The notes under the pieces are model-generated. The model saw only the letters and a list, made by a program, of their open reading frames with translations, was not told the DNA's origin and did not search any database. A program made the translations under genes and the position numbers. Below are positions 47,436-59,400 of a stretch of DNA of 64,000 nt, piece after piece. Position 1 is the first letter of the stretch, and every line of letters starts with the position of its first letter. Where the stretch lies: NCBI GenBank assembly GCA_947044365.1, contig OX345637.1:558001-622000 (forward strand), given 5' to 3'. The DNA is from Petrosia ficiformis (lineage: Eukaryota > Porifera > Demospongiae > Haplosclerida > Petrosiidae).

Positions 47436-50400
47436 ATGGATCCTACTCCAGCAGATATGATCAAACTGTTAATACACAGTGAAGGTATCTCTAGAGTCAC
47501 AATGGATAATAACAGGTAAAGAGAAATAGAAGAATATTTTTATGATTGTTTATGATCTTACAAGACTTATAGTAGTTGAGTATTGGAAAGTATATTGAGT
47601 GTCTGAGCCTGGAAACATTTGATTTCATTGACAGTTCATCATGTACTAATGCTTTGCAATATGAAATATATTTATTAAAAAGGCCATTATAAATATTAGT
47701 ATTCAGAATTAGTGATCGGCAATGCCAATAATACTTGATATTCCTATACCTAGTTTCTCTTAGTCTGGATACTTCCCCTTCGCTTTAGAGGAGGAAGTGT
47801 CTGGGGACTTACAATTGACCAGCTTGTAGACACGTTCAGATTACTGCGTGACAATCAGATTGCACGGCGGGTAAATTGTCACGGGATAATTACTCGGGCA
47901 TGATCTACAAGATGGAAGTGGAAAGTGTGGCACTATTTCTAGGCATTAGTCAACTCAAAGAAGAGCAAAGAAAGGCTATAGATGCTTTTGTGAGTGGTAA
48001 AGATGTATTTGTTTGTTTGCTTACCGGATTTGGAAAGACTGTTTGTTATATTGTGTTGCCTGTTGTTTTTGATGCCTTGAGAAAGGTGGGTGGTAATTGT
48101 TTTTAACTAAATTAGCTACAGGACTCAACTCAGATGGCTCTATAACTCTCATTCCTTAAGGTTACGGGATAAACAATTTTGAATATTAAATAGTTGCACT
48201 AATTATCATGTAACTTGAAAATTACAGAGAGTATAGAGATGAAAGTCAACGAAGATACTAACCATACACATGCTTCATTGGACAGCAAAAATTATGGATA
48301 TTGTGCAAGGAAAGATGAACCTAACATCACCAGATCTTTCACAATTCTTTCACCAAAAATCTCAACTTTGGAAGATCTCAGAACTACAAAACTTGCTACA
48401 AACAAAGCTACCAACATCCTCGAGGGATTCACCAGAGTAATTTTCAATTTTATTCTTTATAAAAGTTTTATGGACTAGAAATATGAAATATCAGTATGAA
48501 ATACGGTAAAAAAAACGTAGTAAGTTTTTCCTAGAAGCCTAGTTCAAAAAAAGCTCTGGTGAATCCCTTTTTAGATAGTTTGTTGTAAATTTAGTATCGT
48601 CAATCAGCTCTAAAAAAGAATAGTGATCCATATTTTTGGCGACAAAATTTGTTATTTTATAAAATTTGTTATTATAATGAAATTAATGTTGGGTTGAACT
48701 TGATGTGAAGTACGCGGGAATTAGAAATTACGGTCAATTTCACTATCCCGTAACCTTAACTTTTAGTCTCAACCCCGCATCCCAGGCATAGACTTCCAGC
48801 CATCCCTACTCACGTGGCTAGGAATGTGTTTACAACTGTCGACATACGCCAACATCCGCATTCCAGTTTGTACAACCTTGTCAATTGTAAGTCCCCAGAC
48901 CCTTCCTCCTCCAAGCGAAGGGGCGGGTATCCAGACTAGTCTCTCTGCAGTCCTAATACTTGATTACAGCTCCAAGTACTGAAACAAATCATGACATATA
49001 TATCATGTCTCCTATTCTATGATAATTAATATTTAATAGCTAAAGATTTATACACCTCATATTTTATACACCTCATATTTGTAAAATTTTTAGGAAATGT
49101 GCATGGGTTACTGTACATGTATGTAATTAGTAGTACTGGAATATGGATACTAGTACCTAGTGAGTGCTGGGAATGTGGATATTAATGTATAATTAGTAAT
49201 CAGTGAGTACTGGGAATGTGGATATTAATGTATAATTAGTATTTGGTGAGTACTGGGAATGTGGATATTAATATAATTAGTGAGTGCTGGGAATGTGGAT
49301 ATCAGTATCTAAATAGTGAGTACTGGGAATGTGGATATCAGTATCTAAATAGTGAGTGCTGGGAATGTGGATACTACTATATAATCAGTGAGTGCTGGGA
49401 ATGTGGATATTAGTATCTAATTAGTGAGTGCTGGGAATGTGGATACTAATATATAATCAGTGAGTACTGGGAATGTGGATATCAGTATCTAAATAGTGAG
49501 TACTGGGAATGTGGATATCAGTATCTAAATAGTGAGTGCTGGGAATGTGGATACTACTATATAATCAGTGAGTGCTGGGAATGTGGATATTAGTATCTAA
49601 TTAGTGAGTGCTGGGAATGTGGATACTAATATATAATCAGTGAGTACTGGGAATGTGGATACTAGTACATGTATATAATTGGGAATGTGGATATCAGTAG
49701 TGCCAGTATCTGAGAGATTAATAGAAAGAGCATTGTATTAGATTTAAGGATCATCATTATTTAAAATTGTATATAACTTCATTTATTAATTATCTTTTCA
49801 TGTAGACAGATCGTTAGTTCTGGTCATGATAGCAGTATAATATTCTATAAAGAATCATTAAATGAAGATTCATATCAGTTTGAAGTTGATGGAATTGCCA
49901 GTGTTCAAGATATTGTCTGCTATCACAGGGACGGGCAATATTATGTTGCTATAGCAACTGATGAGAATACTGTATTATCTTATAAATATTCTTCGGGTAA
50001 TGTCAACGATGATCCATTTGCAGAGGTGGTTCAAATTACATGTACCTTCCATTTATGTTTCTACATGTATTTTCATGTTCATCCATTTATCAATTCAGTA
50101 ATCTATCTGGTGTATTTAGGATTTCATTTAGAAAATTCATTGAGGTGTGGGGAGGTGAAACGTGTATTTGAAAAACTTTGATGGGGTGACATACAGGGTT
50201 ACCATAGCGTGGATATTGGCAAACAATATCTAAGGGGAGCAAAACTATAGTAAATGCCCCTCCACCCTAACCCCTTATGAAATCCTGGGTGTATGTATTC
50301 ATCTATCTATAGGATTGTCCCCAGAGATAGAAGTACAGCAGTGATTATTAGTCACTCCCAAACCACAACCCACTGATATTTCCAGCTTGGACTAATGGCC

Positions 50401-53400
50401 ATTTATTATTCTATATAAAAAATTTTAAAAAAATGGTGAAGAAAGTATCATGTTAGTGCATTCTAGGGACAGCATGATCTTTTTATTCATTTAACCTGTT
50501 TATGCTATCCTTCAGTCAATCTACATGTAGTATCTATCTATGTATTGATACATGTGTTCATTCATGCATTTCATACAACTATCAACTGATGTGCATCGAG
50601 TGACACCTGTAAGGAGATATGACAATCTTTGCCAGAAACAAGATGACATGACAAGTTTCCTCAGATAACATGGAAACATGTCTACAACTGTATGTGTTGT
50701 GTTTCCCTTGACTTGAAACCTCTTATTCCTTGTTTGCTGTCATCTATGAATTCATTTTATAGAGTGAATTTGAGAGTCTGTTAGTTCGTTTCACTTCTCA
50801 AATAAACACTATTGATGTGTCTCTAGACAACACAAAGTTGGCCGCTGGTGCAAGGTAAGTGTACATGTATATGTACATATCACTTACACAAGTTACACGT
50901 ACATATAACCTACATGTACATACATTGTGTATTCCTTCATGTGTGGAGATGGGCCTTTGAATGATTGAATCTTTATCACCAATATCAGTTTGATTGTTCA
51001 CATACACATGTACGTATGTCCTTATTGTTGCAATACTTAAATTTGCAAACATTGTGTGGGCGTGGTATTTGTCTATCTAGTTATCCATCTATCTATCTAA
51101 TTATTTATCTACATGTACATGTATGTATCTATCTATGTACCTATATATTTATCTATCTATTCTTTGTAGTGATTTTCTGGTAAAGATAGTTGATCTTATT
51201 GACACTTGTAAAGTCACTACTCTTGAAGGACATGAAGCTCCAATACTTTGTGTTCAGTTTGACCCCTTAGGCATGTTTCTGGTATGTACTGTATAATTAT
51301 ATACATGTACATTGTACAATATAATATAACATTAGTTTTCAACCTACTTAATACATAGGCTTCTTCTAGTTGTGATGGTACTGTGAAAATATGGTCTATA
51401 GATAACAAGGTACTTTGTACTGTTCATGTAATGATGCAGTTCTATATCTCTGCTCATCTCCATTCTCCACAATCCACATGTACATGGAGTACATTATGCT
51501 GTATACGTGTACATGTGTAGATGTACATGTACATGTACATGTACATTATACTCTGTGTACATGTACATATACATGTACATTGTACTCTGTACTTGTACAT
51601 TATGCTCCATTTACATGTACATGTGTAGATGTACATGTACATGTACATTATACTCTGTGTACATATACATTATACTCTGTACTTGTACATTATGCTGTAT
51701 TTACATGTACATGTATGTAAAGTCATTACTTCTCTTTAGGACATGATAACATCTTTAAATGTATTTACTAAAGTCAATGATCTTAGTCTTTGTCCAACAT
51801 TATGTCGATTGTCATGGCAACCATCTAATGGGAAGGTATGTTAATTAAAGAGTACATGTACTATTTCAACATTGATTATTAATAATCATAAATACATATA
51901 TATTATCTAGATGTATTTTGTGATATACATACGTGTACATGTACATGTATGTGTGATCATAGATTCTAGCTATACCAGTGGGTGAGTGTGTTGAACTATA
52001 CGAAAGAGAAACATGGAAATGTCTCAAGAAACTACAGGATACCTCTCATGATGAGGTACATGTATATGTAATGAATATTGCTAGACAATTATTATCTATT
52101 TGTAATATTTACTTTCTTTTTCTTTGTTAATACGTAACCACCTAATTTTGAAAAAGGACACTTTTGCACTAAATAATTCCAATCAAATGTTACTTGTACA
52201 TTCTATTCTGCCATTTTGTACAGGAAGTTAATGCAATTTGGAATCTTGATACCAATGACTTCCTGTACAAAGTACATATACATGTATATGTACATGTACA
52301 TGTATATGTAGTTGAATGATGAGGGATTAAAGTTAAGTGTTTGGTCAACATTATTTTGCAGTGTCCCTTTTTGAAATTAGGTTAGTATTTCATTTTTTTG
52401 AGGTATCTCTCTCTCTTCTGTGCTTGTTCTACCTTTCAACCTATTCTTCTCACCACATCTCTTCACCTTTACTCTCTCATTTTCTTGTATTTTAGCCTGT
52501 TAATGTAACATGTTGGTCACCATGTGGAGAGTATATCGCAGTAGGTAGATGTAATGGACATGTTTCTGTATGGAGCTTTAAAACCTCTACATTATTATAT
52601 AAGTAAGTTATGTGTATATTTATCTATCTCTTCATCTATATGTATCTACTAGTACAATGTATGTATCTATCTATCTACATTTATGTATCTACATTTACAT
52701 GTATGTATCTATGTACTGTATGTATGTACGTTTATGTCTCTGTCTGTCTATCTATTTATCTATCTATCTATCTACATGTATCTATTTATCTATCTATCTA
52801 TCTGTCTACATGTACATGTATCTCTACATCACTCCAGTCATAATACTGAAGGTGGTATTATATCATCATTATTCTGGGACCCTACAGGACCATACTCCAC
52901 CCATCCTCTCATATTCTCTTCTTCTTTTGGACATCTTGGTTCACTTCCTAAACAATTAGTCTATCCTAATGAAGGGGGTGTGTCTACAGATAAGATAGAT
53001 ACTAATAAACGCATGAAAGAGGATGATCCTTTAATTGATGATAGTTTATTAATGGAGGTATAATTATACATGTACATGTAGTATTATAATTATTATTACA
53101 CTGAATGAGTTACATGTGTATTGAGCCAGCACTCTCACCAATAGATAGATACACACATAGTATACATGTACATGTACATAGCCTCCAACGATACAGATTT
53201 GAACAGATTCTGATTCGGAAATGCATGTACATGTATGCATCACGAAAATCAAGCTGCATAATACAGAAAGCATGCAGACTTTAATTAATGAAACCACACC
53301 TATAATTTAATTAAATATGATGAAATTGCTAAAGTAGATAGTCTCATTCCCAGACCCCCATGCCCTATGGGTGAAAGACAGTTTGGAACAGTTGCTTCAA

Positions 53401-56400
53401 ATTCTTGGTCCAAGCATCAAATGTCTTTTCCACTCAAAAAGATGTTCATTAATCTCCACTTAGCATGAATTAACCATCACCCAAATAATACATACTGTAC
53501 ATGTACATGTACATGTAGATTACTGAGACAGAATTAAGTACGAATATACTGGATAAACACCACTAAATGCAATGTAGAATCTGACAACCACTCTAAATAT
53601 CCTGGGCAGAACACTGAATATCCAAAATGTATATTATGTACATGTACATTGTAGTCTATTAATTTAACTATTAATTAATCAACAGGGTATACCTCCTGAC
53701 AGTATATTTGATGATGATGATATATATTATGTACATGTACATTGTATTCTATTAATGTAACTAATGATTAATCAACAGGGTATACCTCCCGATAGTATAT
53801 TCGTTGATGATGATATATATTATGTACATGTACATTGTATTCTATTAATGTAATTATTAATTAATCAACAGGGTATACCTCCTGACAGTATATTTGATGG
53901 TGATGATATATATTATGTACATGTACATTGTATTCTATTAATGTAACTAATGATTAATCAACAGGGTATACCTCCTGATAGTATATTTGATGATGATGAT
54001 ATATATTATGTACATGTACATTGTATTCTATTAATGTAACTAATGATTAATCAACAGGGTATACCTCCTGATAGTATATTTGATGATGATGATATATATT
54101 ATGTACATGTACATTGTATTCTATTAATGTAACTAATGATTAATCAACAGGGTATACCTCCTGATAGTATATTTGATGATGATGATATATATTATGTACA
54201 TGTACATTGTATTCTATTAATGTAACTATTAATTAATCAACAGGGTATACCTCCTGATAGTATATTCAATGATGATGATATATATTATGTACATGTACAT
54301 TGTATTCTATTAATGTAACTATTAATTAATCAACAGGGTATACCTCCTGATAGTATATTTGATGATGATGATATATATTATGTACATGTACATTGTATTC
54401 TATTAATGTAATTATTGATTAATCAACAGGGTATACCTCCTGATAGTATATTCAATGATGATGATATATATTATGTACATGTACATTGTATTCTATTAAT
54501 TTAACTATTAATTAATCAACAGGGTATACCTCCTGACAGTATATTCGATGATGATGATGATATTATAAATGCAACTATTAATGACAATGATAAACAAATA
54601 GAGCATACAACTGACATATTGAGAGGTGGTGAAACCCCGCCCAAGAAACGCCATTGTATAGCAAGACCTAACAGTGATGATGAGGGAGACAGTGTAGCCG
54701 ACAATGTTTCTGTTACATCACATACTCTGAGACGATCTAATTCACCATGGCAACCGGAAGTATCATCCACAAATCAGATGGAAGCACAAAAAGAACCACA
54801 CCCTCAAGCAGTAGTACTGCCGCCGGAATTGGAATATCATGAGATTTTTCAACCTTCTGCTACACCCTCTCATTTAATACATCGTTTTATGGTATGTACA
54901 TTTTGTAAATAAGTAATAAATTAGTCACACCCACTGAAATATTTCACCTTTTTGTGGTATACATATACATGTACATTGTACATATACATATGTATAATGT
55001 GAGTACATGTACACTGTATATTATATTATATACTGTACATTGATATAATGTATGATACGTACATGTACATGCATGTATATAATTATATATAATTGGAGCG
55101 AGCCCCAATTAGTGTAATCTAGGATTGGTTGGTTGTTGATCATACCATAAGTTTAATCATCATTCAGAAATTAGTAATTGCGCGAAGTTCAAATTTCGAT
55201 AGTAGCACAACAAGAAACAGAAGAGTTAGTGAACAAACTTCTGAAGAAAAAGCAGAGAGATTGGAACAATATCGGTGTAGATATGCAGCCAGGAGTGGAA
55301 ATGAGGCACCACAAGAAGTCCATCGAAATATTTAATATCAAGATTTTTTCTGTTACTCTATGAAAAATTTTGGCACAATCTGAAATGACTGATTTTGCAA
55401 TGAAAAATCAAAACTGCTTCCACATAACAACTGTACATATAGTCTGGGTACCCGCCAGCATTCACGTTTGTGCAGCACAACAAAAATCGGTTGGAACCAA
55501 TCAAATTACTTGATGTCCAATTGATAACATTCTGATCATGCTACACATGTTTAAATATGGCGACGATCATTGACGGTTTGAGAGAGTCAGCTAAATCTAT
55601 GGGTCTAATACTGAAACCAGGGCAGTTACAGGTTTTCTTAAGTGTCTTGGAAGGCAAAGAGCTATCCTACCAACTGGTGGTTTTGGAAACAGTGTGTTTC
55701 CAGTGCTTGCCTTGAGAAGTAGTTCAGTGGTTTTGATTGCGCGTCCTCTAGTTGCTATCGTAGAAGACCAGGTAAAGGATTTTGTTAGAAGGGATCGAGT
55801 GGCTGTGTATATTTTGTGTGATACAGCACCACAAACAAAAAGATCTGTCATTGAAGGTTGCTATCAGTTGATATTCATTGGACCAGAAATGCTATTGAGC
55901 AAAGGATATGTTAGTTTTACTTCATACTGAATGTTTCCAGACTAAACTAGTTGCTGACTTGATGTTTTATTTGATATTGTTCCTCGCTTTGTTATAATTT
56001 AGAATGTCTGGGTACCCGCCCCTTTGCGGCTTCACTTAATTAAATTCCTGCTGCACAAATGCGAATGCTGGTTTGAGCCAGACCCTTCCTCCTTAAGCAA
56101 AGAGGCAGGTAGCCAGACTACTGTATATAAGTATCGCTATATATACTTATGTAGGATTGTCATGTTGAAGTGGTGTTTAATGTGGAAGTCGTATTTAATT
56201 TTGTTGCCAAAGCAAGGCAGTGAAGGCACCATCCATATCTTTTCGGTTTTGATATACATATGTATACCCTGCATACTCTTTCATTTTTATGGCCGGTAGG
56301 GCCATCCCTATGATTGCTTTCTCATGGGTTCAATCTATGTAATTATATATAATAATTATATATTATAATGTTTGTGGCCACTTACGCGATTATGCATTTT

Positions 56401-59400
56401 ATACGTAAGGAAGTTACGTCATTTCAAGGGCGTGGTCAATTAATGGGCATGGTGCGTAAAAAAGAACACACACTAAGCTCTACAGACCTAGTCTCACGAA
56501 CCAGCCCATTGTGCATGATGGTCTATTGACCTCCCTTGGAGTACAGGGGTTTATAGAGGGGAGAGATGGGATGGTGGAAATTAAGTCGCTAGCAATGAAG
56601 TCCACAGAAAAACAAACACTCTCTTTCCAGGAAACAGCATGACCGCAGCTAAACCTGAACCATTGACCATTTGCTCAGGACGCTCAAGCTTTAACCACTA
56701 CGCCACAACGCCCCTTAAGAAAAAAGGTCCATTAATCTGGGACTTGTTGATGGGAATGACTAAACCACAACGTATACACAAAAATTGTGTATAAGACCGT
56801 AGTCCTACCAGTCCACTTCCCATATACTATAGTATTTTCATAAGACCTGATAATAGATAGCAGTCTACAGTATTTAACACCTGAATTAAGATGTTAAGTG
56901 CCAGACTGGCATAATTATTAAATTGATATGTAACTAACTGATTGGTTGACTGTTTTTGCAGTGCAAGCAACTACTAGTTGTCTATAAAAGAGAATTCAGT
57001 ATAATAAACACTTCATATGTGTTATCAGTCCTACTGACAAATACACATAAAAGAATCAACTCAACAACAAGAGAAGAAAACAAGAGACAAAGATGAAAGC
57101 ACCTCTCTTTCTGGTTCTACTATTGACAATTGTTTATCATGCTGAAGGAAACTGTCCCGATGATCCAAATGGTTAGTCGTGGACCTATTATAAAATGGTG
57201 TTCAATTTATTATGCTATGCCACTATGTCAATCATTCCACAAAGAATATCTTATGGATGTAAAGCTAAAGATGAAGAAGGACAAGATCTTACATTTACAA
57301 CAGCTAACAACAATACACAGAATACCACTACTGGTGAATTTGGGTGTTGTTGCTCACAATGACTAAGTAAATTAATAGTAGAGGACATCTGATATGAATG
57401 TTTGACACCTTTGAAAACAGGATTCCCAGTAATTATAGTTTACATGACACTACTCCCTCTACTATAATTTTCCCATATACACGGCAGCACTTCACATCAG
57501 CAGTTAGGAATCTTATGTTTCCAAAGCTGTTAGGTATCTTATCAGTCATCCTACACTATATATTTGATTTGTAACAGTGCCTTGACATTGATAGCCTTCA
57601 AACAAGATGAGTTTTCTTTCTTTATAGTTGTTTGCTACCAGAGCGGTACAGATTAGCCTTTGCATCTGCCATTTTTGTGGTGGTGATAAATCTTTCCCTG
57701 TTGTTGTAATAACTCTCATATGATAGTTTGGAATTTCCCAATAATTCTACTTGCTTTTAAATTAAGTAATTGCGACAACAACCAAGTCATTTCACAATGG
57801 CACATCAAAAGACACACAACCAGGATATCAGATTCTGGTGGAAATGATGATAGTGATAACTTTAAAAGGCATTACAATATTCAGCCTGACTTTTACCTTG
57901 AGTGCATTGACTGCTGCTACACATATCTAACAAGGGTCCGAGGGTATGAACGTGTTAATGGCAATTTCAATCAAGTGAAATATGGGAATGCAGCTAATTG
58001 GATTGCTTTCTTACAGGGCCAAAAAAAGGGGGAAGAATGGTCAGTTCAAGACTGGCCATGATATAAATCTAGGTGAACTTTCTAGGAGAACGATACAAAA
58101 TTGCCTCACTTATCAACTCTACACTGCACCTGATATCAACCCTGGTGTCATTGCAATGGGTGTACTAATTCAGGTACGATTAGAGTCAATTGCTGTTCAA
58201 AAAGTGAAACTTGACCTTATCAATGGCTCAAAGCTTAACTACCACAATGCAGCTCTACTGGAACTCTACCGTAAGAACGACAAAGAATCATTACAAGGAA
58301 AGTGTGAGAGGCGAAATTAAAGGAGAGAAAAAGCATTAGAAACTGCATTTTAAAAATGGACATTAAACTGCACACTATGGTATTGATATTTTCTGCTTAG
58401 AAATTTTGTTATTTTTTTGCTGAAGTTTTTTTAACATTTGCTAAATTTAAAATTTTAAATTGTATGGTCAGTGAGATATATAATTAATTATTAAGAATTA
58501 CTGCTAGGAGATGTGAGGATTCTACCAACTGACATCTGAAGAAGTATACGTGTTGTAGCAATTACCCTCTTTTATAACTTTTAATTTATCAGTTTTTATG
58601 CTTGGTACATTCACATGTATGTGTACTTGCGGATACGTATACATGTATATAGAGGTAGGATTGGGCAATATTGAAAATTATGTTTTGTGAATATTGCTTA
58701 AAGGTGACTTGTGATTATTGCAATATTACAACTACTCATTGGTACTGTGTATGACAGCAAAAACAGTTTGTTGTTTAAACGATGAAACTTCTGATCTTTG
58801 TTTTGAGAGCATATTGCTCAAGCCTATAAATAGTACTCTTCAACTACATATATTATCACTAGTAAGATAATATTTTGCTATCATGCGATATGATTATTAC
58901 AATGCAATAATATTGCAATGTGTGTGATATATTGAATTATTGCCAACATGATTTACGTCAGTTATGGATCCCAGTCTCTGTTACTATAGTATAATGTCAA
59001 TAAAAAGTCACCATACAGAAGCAGTAATTATCTTAGTTCTATTGTCAGTATAGTATAGTAATTACTGTCTCACTACTGTGATGTTGAAACTGTCAAAACT
59101 ACTGTTGAACTACTGTAATTGGCTTACCCAGAAGTAAATCAACAAGTGAATTTGTCAAAGAATTTTATGTGTATTTATTGCTGATCATGTGACCTGTGGC
59201 CAATCAGAATGCAGATAATGCATCACATGATTGAACATTAAATCACTTATTGCACACTTTTGCATGCAATTGCACACTTTGCTCACCTCTACTAACGAAG
59301 CAGCTCCAACAACAGGGAAGTTCACCAGATCTTCAATAAATCACTAATAACACACTTGACAGTGCATTGTGTGTTTCAATGCAGCACTTGGGCGGTCAAC

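Larger units (their letters stand above)
47761..48938. mobile_element. 1.18-kb transposon with ~60-bp inverted ends carrying a RecQ-like fragment
   Basis: The left end starting TAGTCTGGATAC (47761) has its inverse ending GTATCCAGACTA (48938). Similarity extends about 60 bp inward (CTTCGCTT, GGAGGAAG, GTCTGGGGACTTACAATTG). Flanks GTTTCTCT (47753-47760) and GTCTCTCT (48939-48946) look like an 8-bp target duplication with one difference. Long ends and 8-9 bp duplications suggest a Mutator- or hAT-like mechanism. It lies in WDHD1 intron 1. Confidence 0.85.

Noticed and set aside
48215..48478. A second exon of the RecQ-like gene
   Set aside because: Its translation has no RecQ motifs and it lies inside the nested TTAA-ended element.
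56640..56715. A tRNA gene on the minus strand
   Set aside because: Pol III boxes are present but acceptor and anticodon stems do not pair into a full cloverleaf, and the sequence continues as a SINE body.
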